A stretch of DNA of 64,000 nt, from NCBI GenBank assembly GCA_016741995.1, contig JACVCO010000019.1:1-64000 (forward strand), in the 5' to 3' direction. This DNA is from Hydrogenophaga sp. (GTDB lineage Bacteria; Pseudomonadota; Gammaproteobacteria; Burkholderiales; Burkholderiaceae_C). The notes under the pieces were generated by a model, which searched no databases, was not told the DNA's origin, and saw only the letters and a list, made by a program, of their open reading frames with translations. This document shows positions 37,711 through 49,724 of the stretch, piece after piece. How positions within the stretch are numbered: position 1 is the stretch's first letter; each line of letters starts with the position of its first letter. Position numbers and translations under genes: made by a program.

Positions 37711-38817
37711 TCAGGCCGCGCCGATATTCGGCACCAGCGCGCCCGGGTTGTTGCCCGATTTCTGCGCCGCCGTGAAGGCCAGCATGCGGTCGATCGGCAG
37801 GCGTGCTCGCGGGATCAGCGCCGGGTCCACCTCGATGCGGTTGAGGCCCTTCTCCAGCACCTGGGCCACGCCGGCCAGGCCGTTCATGGCCATCCAGGGG
37901 CAGTGCGCGCAGCTTTTGCAGGTGGCGCTGTTGCCCGCGGTGGGCGCCTCGATGAACAGCTTGCCCGGGTTCTGCAGGCGCAGCATGTGCATCATCCCCT
38001 TGTCGGTGGCAACGATGTACTCGGGTGCGTCGAGCTCGCGCGCGGCCTTGAGGATCGCGGAGGTCGAGCCCACCGCATCGGCCAGGGCGATCACGTCGGC
38101 CGGGCTCTCGGGGTGCACCAACACCTTGGCCTTCGGGTATTCCTTTTTCAGCGCTTCAAGCTCGAAGGCCTTGAACTCGTCGTGCACGATGCACGAGCCG
38201 TTCCACATCAGCATGTCGGCACCGGTCTCGCGCTGGATGTAGCCACCCAGGTGTTTGTCGGGCGCCCACAGGATCTTGTGGCCCTTGTCTTTCAGCGCGC
38301 GCACGATGTCGAGGGCGCAGGAGCTGGTAACAAGCCAGTCGGAGCGCGCCTTCACGGCCGCGCTGGTGTTGGCGTAGACGACCACGGTGCGGTCGGGGTG
38401 CGCGTCGCAGAAGGCGCTGAACTCATCGATCGGGCAGCCGAGGTCGAGCGAGCAGTTGGCGTCGAGGTCGGGCATCAGCACCGTTTTCTCGGGGCTCAGG
38501 ATCTTGGCGGTTTCCCCCATGAAGCGCACGCCCGAGACCACCAGGGTCTGCGCCGCGTGGTCGCGCCCGAAGCGCGCCATCTCCAGCGAATCGCTCACGA
38601 TGCCGCCGGTCTCGATGGCGAGATCCTGCAGATCCGGGTGCACGTAGTAGTGCGACACCATGACCGCGTTGCGCTCCTTCAGCAGGCGCTTGATGCGCTC
38701 CTTCAGCTCGGCGCGCTGCTTCGGCCCGGGCTCCACCGGCACGCGCGCCCAGGCGTGCTGCGTGGGGCAGGCGGGCTGTTCGTACTCGACGTCGATGATG
38801 TCTGCGGCGTTGCTCAT
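37711..38817 (-). CDS. nadA: Quinolinate synthase
   Basis: It condenses iminoaspartate with dihydroxyacetone phosphate to quinolinate. The 368-residue protein has the three cluster-binding cysteine regions expected: [21 protein letters not shown] and [15 protein letters not shown]. It carries a [4Fe-4S] cluster and is oxygen-sensitive in known cases. It follows nadC by nine bases in a nadC-nadA unit on the minus strand. The start at ATG 38817 is conventional. Confidence 0.97.
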   Translation of the reverse strand: MSNAADIIDVEYEQPACPTQHAWARVPVEPGPKQRAELKERIKRLLKERNAVMVSHYYVHPDLQDLAIETGGIVSDSLEMARFGRDHAAQTLVVSGVRFMGETAKILSPEKTVLMPDLDANCSLDLGCPIDEFSAFCDAHPDRTVVVYANTSAAVKARSDWLVTSSCALDIVRALKDKGHKILWAPDKHLGGYIQRETGADMLMWNGSCIVHDEFKAFELEALKKEYPKAKVLVHPESPADVIALADAVGSTSAILKAARELDAPEYIVATDKGMMHMLRLQNPGKLFIEAPTAGNSATCKSCAHCPWMAMNGLAGVAQVLEKGLNRIEVDPALIPRARLPIDRMLAFTAAQKSGNNPGALVPNIGAA

Positions 38818-38826
38818 TCGGTCACC

Positions 38827-39690
38827 TCACAGCGTTTCGAAGCGCATGGAGAAGTCGGTCGCCTTCACGTCCTTGGTGAGGGCTCCGATGGAGATGCGGT
38901 CCACACCGGTTTCTGCAAGGGCGCGCACGGTGGACAGGTTCACACTACCCGAGATTTCGAGGATGGCTCGGCCGGCGTTGCGCTGCACCGCTTCGTGCAG
39001 CGTGGGCAGGTCCATGTTGTCGAGCAGCACCATGGTGGCGCCGCTGGCCAGGGCTTCGTCCAGTTGCGCCAGCGTTTCCACCTCGATCTCCACGAAGCGC
39101 GCCGCCGGCACCGTGTCGCGCACGCGCTGCAGCACCGCGGCCACGCCACCGGCGGCGGCGATGTGGTTCTCCTTGATCAGCACGGCATCGAACAGGCCGA
39201 TGCGGTGGTTCACGCCGCCACCGGTCTTCACCGCGTACTTCTGCGCCAGGCGCAGGCCGGGCAGGGTCTTGCGCGTGTCCACGATGGCCGCGCGCGTGCC
39301 GGCCACCGCCGCCACGTAGGTCGCGGTCTGCGTGGCCACGGCCGAGAGCAGTTGCAGGAAGTTCAGCGCCGTGCGCTCGGCCGTCAGCAGCGGTTGCGCG
39401 CGGCCTTCGATGGTGAGCACGGTCTGGTCGGGTGCGCAGCGCGCGCCTTCGCCCACGTGCCAGGTCAACCGGGCTTGCGGATCGAGTGCACGCACGGTCG
39501 CATTGACCCAGGGCGTGCCGCAGATGACGGCGCTTTCGCGCGCCAGGATGCGCGCGCGCACCGGGCGCTGCGGATCGACCAGCGCGGCGGTCAGGTCGCC
39601 CGCGCCGACGTCTTCGGCCAGGGCGCGCGCCACGTCCTGCGTGGCCAGCGCATCGAGGTCGGTGGCGTTGAATTCGGAGAGGTGTTTCAT
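38827..39690 (-). CDS. nadC: Nicotinate-nucleotide diphosphorylase (carboxylating)
   Basis: It converts quinolinate and PRPP to nicotinate mononucleotide and CO2. The 287-residue protein has the family segments [10 protein letters not shown] near the start, [25 protein letters not shown] (split around catalytic residues), and LDNMDLPTL at the barrel's end. ATG 39690 is selected over 39738, which would add residues not seen in the family. It is divergent from panB and cotranscribed with nadA. Confidence 0.97.
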   Translation of the reverse strand: MKHLSEFNATDLDALATQDVARALAEDVGAGDLTAALVDPQRPVRARILARESAVICGTPWVNATVRALDPQARLTWHVGEGARCAPDQTVLTIEGRAQPLLTAERTALNFLQLLSAVATQTATYVAAVAGTRAAIVDTRKTLPGLRLAQKYAVKTGGGVNHRIGLFDAVLIKENHIAAAGGVAAVLQRVRDTVPAARFVEIEVETLAQLDEALASGATMVLLDNMDLPTLHEAVQRNAGRAILEISGSVNLSTVRALAETGVDRISIGALTKDVKATDFSMRFETL

Positions 39691-39751
39691 CGTGGGAAAA
39701 GGCGCTGAAATGGCACCGCGCGGGGGGCCGCACTTCAATGGTGCGATGCAC

Positions 39752-39757
39752 TATAGT
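39752..39757 (+). promoter_or_regulatory. Likely -10 element of panB
   Basis: TATAGT preceded by TGCAC lies 42 bases before the panB ATG in the 109-base nadC-panB gap. A matching -35 is not evident. Confidence 0.4.
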
Positions 39758-39799
39758 CCCGCATTCTCGTTCACCGCCCGGCCTGCGCCGGTCTCCGAC

Positions 39800-42548
<2,749 letters not shown>

Positions 42549-42555
42549 GGGGCGA

Positions 42556-43011
42556 TCAGGTGATGATGCGCGGCGCGTCGGCGCTGTCCTGCGCCTGCTG
42601 CTGGTCGTACATGGCCTGGAAGTTGATCTCGGCCAGGTGCACCGGCGGGAAACCACCGCGCTGGATGATGTCGGCCACGTTGCCGCGCAGGTAGGGATAG
42701 ACGATCTGCGGGCAGGCGATGCCCATGATCGGGCCCATCTGGTCCTGCGGCAGGTTGCGGATTTCGAAGATGCCGGCCTGCTTGCACTCGACCAGGAACA
42801 CCGTGCGGTCCTTGATCTTGGTGGTGACGGTGGCGGACACACGCACCTCGAACACACCGTCGGCCACGGGCTGGGCGTCCACACCGAGCTGGATGTCCAC
42901 CGTGGGCTGCTCCTGTTCGAGCAGGATGGCCGGCGAATTGGGTTGCTCCAGCGAGGCCTCTTTCAGGTAGATGCGCTGGATCTGGAAGACGGGGGTGTCG
43001 TTGTCGGCCAT
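42556..43011 (-). CDS. secB: Protein-export chaperone SecB
   Basis: SecB keeps precursor proteins unfolded and delivers them to SecA. The 151-residue length is normal. Recognised segments are [32 protein letters not shown] and [30 protein letters not shown] 43011 gives the typical N-terminus. A hairpin at 43042-43069 separates it from grxC, so secB-gpsA may rely on the promoter-like CATAAT at 43085-43080 or on read-through. Confidence 0.97.
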   Translation of the reverse strand: MADNDTPVFQIQRIYLKEASLEQPNSPAILLEQEQPTVDIQLGVDAQPVADGVFEVRVSATVTTKIKDRTVFLVECKQAGIFEIRNLPQDQMGPIMGIACPQIVYPYLRGNVADIIQRGGFPPVHLAEINFQAMYDQQQAQDSADAPRIIT

Positions 43012-43034
43012 GGTGTGTCTCGGGGTGGCGGGAA

Positions 43035-43069
43035 TGAGAAAGCCCGCTGGGGTCGTTCCCTCAGCGGGC
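43035..43069 (-). terminator. Intrinsic terminator between grxC and secB
   Basis: On the minus strand GCCCGCTG pairs with CAGCGGGC, with inner GG/CC pairs and a six-base loop, followed by TTTCTC. A CATAAT sequence at 43085-43080 lies just upstream, so the hairpin could also sit in the secB leader and act as an attenuator. Confidence 0.65.
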
Positions 43070-43109
43070 ACAGCGGCGGATTATGTCAGCCGCGAATGGC
43101 GCGTCGGCG

Positions 43110-43373
43110 TCAGGCCGGCTGCAGCAAGGCCTGCAGGCCGCCGCGGGCGTCCAGCGCGTGAAGGTCGTCGCAACCGCCCACGTGCGTGTCGCCGATGAAG
43201 ATCTGCGGGACACTGGTGCGCCCGGCAAGGCGGGCCATGTGGGCGCGCACTTCGGGTTTGCCGTCGACCACGATTTCCTCGTAGTCGGTGACACCGCGGG
43301 CCTGCAGCAGGGCCTTGGCGCGGTGGCAATAGGGGCAGTAGTCGCTGGAGTAGACGGTGACTTTGGGGAGCAT
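43110..43373 (-). CDS. grxC: Glutaredoxin 3
   Basis: A small thiol-disulfide oxidoreductase that uses glutathione. The 87-residue protein has the dithiol active site CPYC at 13-16, the cis-proline segment TSVPQIFIG and the glutathione-binding GGCDDL. It lies 35 bases downstream of the rhodanese gene and 98 bases upstream of secB; rhodanese-grxC-secB is a conserved order in related bacteria. Confidence 0.95.
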   Translation of the reverse strand: MLPKVTVYSSDYCPYCHRAKALLQARGVTDYEEIVVDGKPEVRAHMARLAGRTSVPQIFIGDTHVGGCDDLHALDARGGLQALLQPA

Positions 43374-43408
43374 GCGGGCGTGCCTGGCGAAAACCGGAGC
43401 CCGGATGA

Positions 43409-43819
43409 TCAGGCTTTCTCGACCGGCAGGTTGGCCGCGCGCCAGGCACCCATGCCACCCGTCAGGGATTGCGCCTTCTCGTAGCCCAGCTTTTTCGCCA
43501 CCGCGACACCGCGGTTCGCGCTCGAACCGTTGGGGCAGACAAAGATCAGCACCGCCGCCTTGTTCTTCACGGTGGTCGGCAGCTTGGCTTCCAGCTCGGC
43601 CAGCGGCAGGTTCTTGGCGCCGATGATGTGCCCGGCCTCGAACGCCTTGGTGTCAGAGACGTCGATCACGACCGCCTTCTCGCGGTTCATGAGGGTGACG
43701 GCGTCGTTGGCGTTGAGCGTGCCCGTGCGGCCACCGGCCTTGACGGCGGGCCACACCAGCATCGCCCCCGCGGCGAAAGCCACGGCGATCAGGATCCAGT
43801 TGTCGATGAAGAAGCTCAC
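43409..43819 (-). CDS. Membrane-anchored rhodanese-like protein
   Basis: A 136-residue protein with one N-terminal membrane helix (about 3-22) and a single rhodanese domain. The active-site loop reads VCPNGSSAN, with a Cys in the catalytic position, and the start of the domain reads [16 protein letters not shown]. It may move sulfane sulfur at the membrane; the substrate is unknown. GTG 43819 was chosen because GAGGGA lies upstream and the helix then opens the protein; a start at 43882 has less support. It diverges from gpmA. Confidence 0.87.
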   Translation of the reverse strand: MSFFIDNWILIAVAFAAGAMLVWPAVKAGGRTGTLNANDAVTLMNREKAVVIDVSDTKAFEAGHIIGAKNLPLAELEAKLPTTVKNKAAVLIFVCPNGSSANRGVAVAKKLGYEKAQSLTGGMGAWRAANLPVEKA

Positions 43820-43905
43820 GGTTGTCCCTCGGGGATTCAGCAAAGCCGGGGATTTTAGAATGCCGGGCTTTGCCGCCCTCAATCCACCCCCCGCCCCACC
43901 GCGCC

Positions 43906-44649
43906 ATGTACAAGCTCGTCCTGATCCGCCACGGTGAATCCACCTGGAACCTCGAAAACCGCTTCACCGGCTGGACCGACGTGGAGCTCACCCCCACCGG
44001 CGTGGCCCAGGCGCAGGAAGCCGGCCGGCTGCTCAAGGCCGAGGGGTACGACTTCGACATCGCCTACACCAGCGTGCTCAAGCGGGCGATCCACACCCTG
44101 TGGCACGTGCTCGACGGCATGGACCGCACCTGGCTGCCGGTGGTGAAGAACTGGCGCCTGAACGAGCGCCACTACGGCGCCCTGCAGGGCTTGAACAAGG
44201 CCGACATGGCCGCCAAATACGGCGATCAGCAGGTGCTGGTCTGGCGCCGCAGCTACGACACGCCCCCGCCCGCCCTGGAGCCCACCGACCCGCGCAGCGA
44301 GCGCGGTGATCGCCGCTACGCCCGCCTCAAGCCCGAGGAAGTGCCGCTGACCGAATGCCTGAAGGACACCGTGGCGCGCGTGATGCCGTTCTGGACCGAG
44401 GCGCTGGCGCCGGCCATCCAGTCGGGCAAGCGCGTCGTGGTCGCGGCCCATGGCAACAGCATCCGCGCCCTGGTGAAGTACCTCGACGGCATCTCCGACG
44501 CCGACATCGTGGGCCTGAACATCCCCAACGGCATTCCCCTGGTGTACGAGCTGGACGCGCAGCTCAAGCCCATCCGCCACCACTACCTGGGCGACGCCGA
44601 GGCCGCCGCCCGGGCAGCGGCGGCGGTGGCCGCGCAAGGCAAGGCCTGA
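43906..44649 (+). CDS. gpmA: 2,3-bisphosphoglycerate-dependent phosphoglycerate mutase
   Basis: It interconverts 3- and 2-phosphoglycerate in glycolysis. The 247-residue protein has the phosphohistidine motif LIRHGEST (His9), [11 protein letters not shown], and the second catalytic histidine in [19 protein letters not shown] 43906 is the standard start. TAGAAT at 43856-43861 in the divergent gap may be its -10. Confidence 0.97.
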   Translation: MYKLVLIRHGESTWNLENRFTGWTDVELTPTGVAQAQEAGRLLKAEGYDFDIAYTSVLKRAIHTLWHVLDGMDRTWLPVVKNWRLNERHYGALQGLNKADMAAKYGDQQVLVWRRSYDTPPPALEPTDPRSERGDRRYARLKPEEVPLTECLKDTVARVMPFWTEALAPAIQSGKRVVVAAHGNSIRALVKYLDGISDADIVGLNIPNGIPLVYELDAQLKPIRHHYLGDAEAAARAAAAVAAQGKA

Positions 44650-44790
44650 CCCCGCGGGCGGGACGAACCGCACACCCATCGGCAAAACAAGTCCACCGGG
44701 GCGGGAACCCCCGCGGACGGTACCCCTCCAAGGTGTATATTGGTCCAGCGCAGACCGGCGGGTTTGCGCGCGTTCTCCTGAGGTGCATTC

Positions 44791-46269
44791 ATGACGAAAC
44801 AGGCGGCTTCCAGGCTCAAGATCGTTGGCTGGGTGGCCATCGGCGCGGTGGCTGGCGCGCTCACCACCGTGCAGTTGCAGGCCGTGGCCCGCAACACGCT
44901 CGCTCCCCTGCCACTGGAGGAGCTCCAGCAGCTCGCCGCGGTGTTCGGCATGGTCAAGACCGACTACGTCGAGCCGGTGGACGAGAAGAAGCTGATCTCC
45001 GACGCCATCACGGGCATGGTGGCCAGCCTCGATCCGCACTCGCAGTACTTCGACAAGAAGTCGTTCAAGGAATTCCGCGAGGGCACCAGTGGCCGCTTCG
45101 TGGGCGTGGGCATCGAGATCACCATGGAAGACGGCCTGGTCAAGGTCGTCTCGCCGATCGAGGACTCGCCCGCGTTCCGCGCCGGCCTCAAGAGCGGTGA
45201 CCTGATCACCCGCATCGACGACACCGCCGTCAAGGGCCTCAACATCAACGAGGCCGTGAAGCTCATGCGCGGCGAGCCGCGCACCCGGGTGCTGCTGAGC
45301 GTGCTGCGCAAGGACGAAGACCGCAGCTTCACGGTCACCATCACCCGCGAAGAGATCAAGACGGTGAGCGTGAAGACGCGCACCATCGAGCCCGGCTACG
45401 CCTGGGTGCGCGTGTCGCAGTTCCAGGAGCGCACCACCGAGGATTTCGCGCGCAAGCTCGAAGAGCTCTACAAGGCCGACCCCAACATGAAGGGCCTGGT
45501 GCTTGACCTGCGCAACGACCCGGGCGGCCTGCTCGACGCCGCGGTCGCGCTGTCGGCGGTGTTCCTGCCCGAGAACGTCACGGTGGTGTCCACCAACGGC
45601 CAGCTGGCCGACAGCAAGTTCACCTACAAGGCCGCGCCGCAGCACTACCTGCGCCGTGGCGGCACCGATCCGGTGCGGCGCCTCGCCGAAGTGACCGGCG
45701 GCGCTTACAAGCGCCTCCCACTGGTGGTGCTGGTCAACGAAGGCTCGGCCTCGGCCAGCGAAATCGTGGCCGGCGCGCTGCAGGACCACAAGCGCGCCAC
45801 CGTGATGGGCAGCCAGACCTTCGGCAAGGGCTCGGTGCAGACGGTGCGGCCACTCGGCCCCGACACCGGCCTCAAGCTCACCACCGCGCGCTACTACACG
45901 CCTTCGGGCACGTCCATCCAGGGCAAGGGCATCGTGCCCGACGTCATGGTCGACGAAACCGCCGACGGCAACCTGTTCGCCGCGTTGCGCACCCGCGAGG
46001 CCGATCTGAGTAACAGCCTGGGTGCGGCGCCGCACGGCCCCATGACCGACGCCCAGCGCGACGCCGAGCAGAAGCGCGAAGAAGCCCGCGAGTCCGCCCG
46101 CAAGAAGCTTGAGGAAGAAGCCCGCAAGAACCCCGGCCAGCGCCTGGTGCCCGAGTTCGGCAGCGAGAAGGACTTCCAGCTCCAGCAGGCGGTCAACCAG
46201 CTCAAGGGCCGCCCGGTGCTGGTGAGCAAGTCGCAGACGGTTCGCACGGAAGAGAAGAAAGAGAACTGA
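44791..46269 (+). CDS. S41 family carboxy-terminal processing peptidase
   Basis: A 492-residue periplasmic protease of the CtpA/CtpB family. The N-terminus has a signal anchor (about 9-35). A PDZ domain (about 95-180, GVGIEITMEDGLVKVVSPI) precedes the protease core with the catalytic Ser in NEGSASASEIVAGAL and Lys in GSQTFGKGSVQT. The C-terminus is a long charged helix with many Arg and Glu, a possible coiled coil. It trims C-termini of envelope proteins. TATATT at 44736-44741 may be its -10. It is followed after eight bases by a MoeB-like gene. Confidence 0.93.
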   Translation: MTKQAASRLKIVGWVAIGAVAGALTTVQLQAVARNTLAPLPLEELQQLAAVFGMVKTDYVEPVDEKKLISDAITGMVASLDPHSQYFDKKSFKEFREGTSGRFVGVGIEITMEDGLVKVVSPIEDSPAFRAGLKSGDLITRIDDTAVKGLNINEAVKLMRGEPRTRVLLSVLRKDEDRSFTVTITREEIKTVSVKTRTIEPGYAWVRVSQFQERTTEDFARKLEELYKADPNMKGLVLDLRNDPGGLLDAAVALSAVFLPENVTVVSTNGQLADSKFTYKAAPQHYLRRGGTDPVRRLAEVTGGAYKRLPLVVLVNEGSASASEIVAGALQDHKRATVMGSQTFGKGSVQTVRPLGPDTGLKLTTARYYTPSGTSIQGKGIVPDVMVDETADGNLFAALRTREADLSNSLGAAPHGPMTDAQRDAEQKREEARESARKKLEEEARKNPGQRLVPEFGSEKDFQLQQAVNQLKGRPVLVSKSQTVRTEEKKEN

Positions 46270-46277
46270 GCGGCGCG

Positions 46278-47033
46278 GTGAACGACGCCCAGCTGCTGCG
46301 CTACTCGCGCCACATCCTGCTCGACGACATCGGCGTCGAAGGCCAGCAGAAACTCCTCGGTTCGCACGCGCTCATCGTCGGCGCGGGCGGGCTGGGCTCG
46401 CCGGTGGCGCTCTATCTGGGCAGCGCCGGCGTGGGCCACCTCACGGTGGTCGACGACGACACCGTCGACGAAACCAACCTGCAACGGCAGATCGCCCACA
46501 ACCTGGCCCGTGTGGGCCGGCCCAAAGCCGAATCGGTGCGCGAAGCGGTCGCGGCCATCAACCCCGATGTGGTCGTCACACCCGTGCTGCAGCGCGCCGA
46601 CGCCACCCTGCTCGATGCGCTGGTGCCTTCGGCCGACGTGGTGATCGACTGCAGCGACAACTTCGGCACGCGCCACGCCATCAACCGCGCCTGCGTGCGG
46701 CACCGCAAGCCGCTGGTCTCGGGCGCCGCCATCCGCATGGACGGCCAGCTCGGCGTGTACGACGTGCGCACGCCCGGGGCGCCGTGCTACGCCTGCGTGT
46801 TCCCTGAGGACAGCGGCGTGGAGGAAGTGGCCTGCGCCACCATGGGCGTGTTCGCGCCGCTGGTGGGCATCGTGGGCACGCTGCAGGCGGCCGAGGCGCT
46901 CAAGCTGCTCGCCGGGCTGGGCTCGCGGCTGGTGGGGCGGTTGCTGATGATCGAAGGCCGGGATCTCGCCTTCAATGAAATCGCCCTGGCGCGCCAGGCG
47001 CACTGCCCGGTCTGCGGCTCAGCCCACGGCTGA
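46278..47033 (+). CDS. MoeB/ThiF/HesA family adenylyltransferase
   Basis: A 251-residue E1-like enzyme that adenylates the C-terminal Gly of a ubiquitin-like sulfur carrier such as MoaD or ThiS. The ATP-binding motif is VGAGGLGSPVALYL (about 35-48), the segment DDDTVDETNLQRQ holds catalytic residues, and zinc cysteines appear as CYAC and CPVC. Whether it serves molybdopterin or thiamine synthesis cannot be settled. It would fit the molybdenum demand of FDH. It starts at GTG 46278 and overlaps the convergent nuclease gene by 15 bases. Confidence 0.9.
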   Translation: MNDAQLLRYSRHILLDDIGVEGQQKLLGSHALIVGAGGLGSPVALYLGSAGVGHLTVVDDDTVDETNLQRQIAHNLARVGRPKAESVREAVAAINPDVVVTPVLQRADATLLDALVPSADVVIDCSDNFGTRHAINRACVRHRKPLVSGAAIRMDGQLGVYDVRTPGAPCYACVFPEDSGVEEVACATMGVFAPLVGIVGTLQAAEALKLLAGLGSRLVGRLLMIEGRDLAFNEIALARQAHCPVCGSAHG

Positions 47034-47564
47034 CAAGCCCCTGGGCGCGTTCGCGCAAGGGCCATGGCGGCGACGGAAGTCGCGCGGCAACTCGGCTTGC
47101 GCTTCCTGGAACACGCCCCGCCGCGTGCGCCGGGCCTCGTCCTCCACCGCCACGTAGGGCCCTTGCCCGCGCCAGCGCTGCGCCCAGGCCTGCCCGCCCT
47201 GCACCAGCCAGCGGCCGATGTCGTCGCCCCGGTGGTCCAGTTGCACGATGCCGCGTCCGTAGCTGTCGGCCGCGCGTTGGTTCACCTGGACCGTCTCGCC
47301 CAGCACGCGGGCGGCCAGGGCATCGCGAGCGGCCAGTCCGCCGGGCTGGCAGATCTCGGGCGCATCGATACCGTCCAGGCGCAGCTTGCGCCAGCGCCCA
47401 CCGCCGGCGGGCTGCACCCACACGGTGTCGCCATCGAAGACCCGCACCACACGCGCTTCATAACGCACGTCATGGGCACCCCCGTCGGCCAGCGCTGCGC
47501 CAGCCCACCACCCGAGCGCCCAGGTGATCGACAGGGCGCAGAGCCGCCGACGCGCCCCCGTCAC
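47019..47564 (-). CDS. Secreted thermonuclease-family (SNase) protein
   Basis: A 181-residue protein with a signal peptide (about 1-30) and a staphylococcal nuclease fold: VFDGDTVWVQ, RLDGIDAPEICQPGG, YGRGIVQLDHRGDDIGRWLVQGGQAWAQ. Catalytic Arg/Glu/Asp positions look conserved only in part, so activity should not be assumed. GTG 47564 overlaps the DUF3185 stop as GTGA. The long open frame extending upstream is not real. It converges with the MoeB-like gene. Confidence 0.82.
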   Translation of the reverse strand: MTGARRRLCALSITWALGWWAGAALADGGAHDVRYEARVVRVFDGDTVWVQPAGGGRWRKLRLDGIDAPEICQPGGLAARDALAARVLGETVQVNQRAADSYGRGIVQLDHRGDDIGRWLVQGGQAWAQRWRGQGPYVAVEDEARRTRRGVFQEAQAELPRDFRRRHGPCANAPRGLSAVG

Positions 47565-47782
47565 CCTTTGCGGCCACCCATGACCAACAGCACCACGCCG
47601 ACCGCGATGGCGCCGATGCCAGCCCACACCGGCACGTTGACCTTTTTCTCCTGCTTGACCGAGAGTTCGAGCGGGCCGAGCTTCACGGCATCCGATTCCT
47701 TGGTGTAGCTGAAACTGCCCATCACGAGGCCGATGCCCCCGGCGGCGATGAGCACCACACCGATCACTTTGGCGAGATTCAT
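47561..47782 (-). CDS. DUF3185 family small membrane protein
   Basis: A 73-residue protein with two predicted membrane helices (MNLAKVIGVVLIAAGGIGLVMG and VPVWAGIGAIAVGVVLLVMGG) around a short hydrophilic loop. The function of DUF3185 is unknown. ATG 47782 has a clear ribosome site AGGAGA. It overlaps the following nuclease gene by four bases and diverges from the antiporter gene across 148 bases. Confidence 0.87.
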   Translation of the reverse strand: MNLAKVIGVVLIAAGGIGLVMGSFSYTKESDAVKLGPLELSVKQEKKVNVPVWAGIGAIAVGVVLLVMGGRKG

Positions 47783-47890
47783 GGCTTGTCTCCTGAAGGA
47801 AGGAGACCGGATGATGCCTGAGACACAGGCCACACTCCGCGACCGCACCCCTGGTGCCAGAATGCGGCGAAACACGCCACGGAGAGGCAC

Positions 47891-47941
47891 ATGAACACGC
47901 GCAAACGGGCCGCTCGCCGGAGGGCATGCCATGGCGGCTGA
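47891..47941 (+). CDS. Possible 16-residue arginine-rich leader peptide
   Basis: ATG 47891 is preceded by GGAGAGG and reads MNTRKRAARRRACHGG, ending at TGA 47939-47941. The stop overlaps the antiporter start (47931) by 11 bases, and the antiporter's ribosome site GGAGGG lies inside it. Such layout suggests translational coupling or a leader control. It is too short to judge by codon use. Confidence 0.35.
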   Translation: MNTRKRAARRRACHGG

Positions 47942-49724
47942 AGCGAGCGGGTCGGAACTGATTTCGGTGGTTTCGCTGCTGGGTGCCGCCGTGGTGGCGG
48001 TGCCCCTGTTCAAACGCCTGGGCCTGGGCTCGGTGCTGGGCTACCTGGCCGCGGGCCTGGCCATCGGGCCTTTCGGCCTGGGCTGGTTCAGCAACGCGCA
48101 GACCATCCTGCACGTGGCCGAACTCGGCGTGGTGATGTTCCTGTTCGTGATCGGGCTGGAGATGCGGCCCTCGCACCTGTGGAGCCTGCGCCGCGCGATC
48201 TTCGGCCTGGGCTCGCTGCAGGTGGTGGTGTGCGGCGCGCTGCTCACGCTCGTGGGCGTGGCATTCGGCTTTTCCTGGCCCGTCTCGTTCATCAGCGCCA
48301 TGGGCTTCGTGCTCACCTCCACCGCCATCGTGATGCAACTGCTCGGCGAGCGCGGCGACATCGCTGCGCCGCGCGGCCAGAAGATCGTCGCCATCCTGCT
48401 GCTGGAAGACATGCTCATCGTGCCGCTATTGGCGCTGGTGGCGTTCATGTCGCCCGACGCCGGCGCGATCGCCGCGGAAGGCTCGCGCTGGCTGAGCGTG
48501 GGCGTGGCCATCGGTGCGGTGGCGCTGCTCGTGGCCGCGGGCATCTGGCTGCTCAACCCCCTGTTCCGCGTGCTGGCCGCCGCCAACGCGCGCGAGGTGA
48601 TGACCGCCGCGGCCCTGCTGGTGGTGCTGGGCTCGGCCTTGCTGATGCAGCTCGGCGGCCTCTCGATGGCCATGGGGGCGTTCCTCGCGGGTGTGCTGCT
48701 GTCGGAGTCCACGTTCCGCCACCAGCTCGAGGCCGACATCGAGCCCTTCCGCGGCCTGCTGCTGGGCCTGTTCTTCCTCGCCGTGGGCATGTCGCTCGAC
48801 CTGACCGTGGTGGCTCGCAACTGGCACCTCATCGTGGCCGGCGTGCTGTCGCTGATGGTGGTGAAGGCGCTGTGCATCTACGCCGTGGCCCGCTTCGCGC
48901 GCAGTTCGCACGCCGACGCCCTGGACCGCGCCGTGCTGATGGCCCAGGGCGGTGAATTCGCGTTCGTGCTGTTCGCGGCCGCGCTCGCAGGCCGCGTGAT
49001 CGACCCGGTCGTCAACGCCAACATGACGGCCATCGTCGTGCTGTCGATGGCGCTCACACCGCTGGTGGTGCTGGTGCACCGCCGGCTGGCGCCACCGGTC
49101 GCGCCCTCGGCCGAAGGTGCCGAGGCACCCGAGAACCTCACCGGGTCGGTGCTCATCATCGGCTTCGGCCGCGTCGGGCAGATCGTGAGCCAGCACCTGT
49201 TGCTGCTCGGCGCCGAGATCACCCTCATCGACCGCAACGCCCAGCTCTCCAGGGTGGCCGAGGAATTCGGCTTCAAGGTCTATTTCGGCGACGGCACCCG
49301 CATGGATGTGCTGCACGCCGCCGGCGCGCACCACGCGCGCGCCATCGTGGTCTGCATCGACGACAAGGAAGCCACCACGCGCATCGTGGAACACCTCAAG
49401 GCCGAGTGCCTGCAGGCCCGCGTGATCGTGCGCTCGCGCGACCGCGAGCACGCGCTCGCGCTGGCCCGCCTGGGCGCCGACGTGCACGTGCGCGAGACCT
49501 TCGAGTCGGCCATGGTGATGGGCCGCGAGGCCAGCCTGGCCCTGGGCGTGGAGCCCGAAGCCGCCGATGCGATCGCCGCCGACGTGCGCCGACGCGATGA
49601 CGAACGCATGGCGCTGGAGCTGGTGGGCGGTGTCGACGCGGGCCTGCCGATGCTGGTGGGCAACCTGCGCCCGCACGGACACGCGACCGCGATGTCGGCG
49701 AGCCGGGATCAGGACCCGGCCTGA
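47931..49724 (+). CDS. KefB/KefC-like CPA2 monovalent cation:proton antiporter
   Basis: A 597-residue membrane protein: a Na+/H+-exchanger domain of about 12 helices (to about residue 380), then an RCK/TrkA-N domain with nucleotide motif VLIIGFGRVGQIVSQHL. It exchanges K+ or Na+ for protons and may be gated by glutathione or NAD like KefC. A ribosome site GGAGGG precedes ATG 47931. The 3' end overlaps the convergent glycine-rich protein gene by 16 bases. No KefF/G-like regulator gene is adjacent. Confidence 0.92.
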   Translation: MAAEASGSELISVVSLLGAAVVAVPLFKRLGLGSVLGYLAAGLAIGPFGLGWFSNAQTILHVAELGVVMFLFVIGLEMRPSHLWSLRRAIFGLGSLQVVVCGALLTLVGVAFGFSWPVSFISAMGFVLTSTAIVMQLLGERGDIAAPRGQKIVAILLLEDMLIVPLLALVAFMSPDAGAIAAEGSRWLSVGVAIGAVALLVAAGIWLLNPLFRVLAAANAREVMTAAALLVVLGSALLMQLGGLSMAMGAFLAGVLLSESTFRHQLEADIEPFRGLLLGLFFLAVGMSLDLTVVARNWHLIVAGVLSLMVVKALCIYAVARFARSSHADALDRAVLMAQGGEFAFVLFAAALAGRVIDPVVNANMTAIVVLSMALTPLVVLVHRRLAPPVAPSAEGAEAPENLTGSVLIIGFGRVGQIVSQHLLLLGAEITLIDRNAQLSRVAEEFGFKVYFGDGTRMDVLHAAGAHHARAIVVCIDDKEATTRIVEHLKAECLQARVIVRSRDREHALALARLGADVHVRETFESAMVMGREASLALGVEPEAADAIAADVRRRDDERMALELVGGVDAGLPMLVGNLRPHGHATAMSASRDQDPA

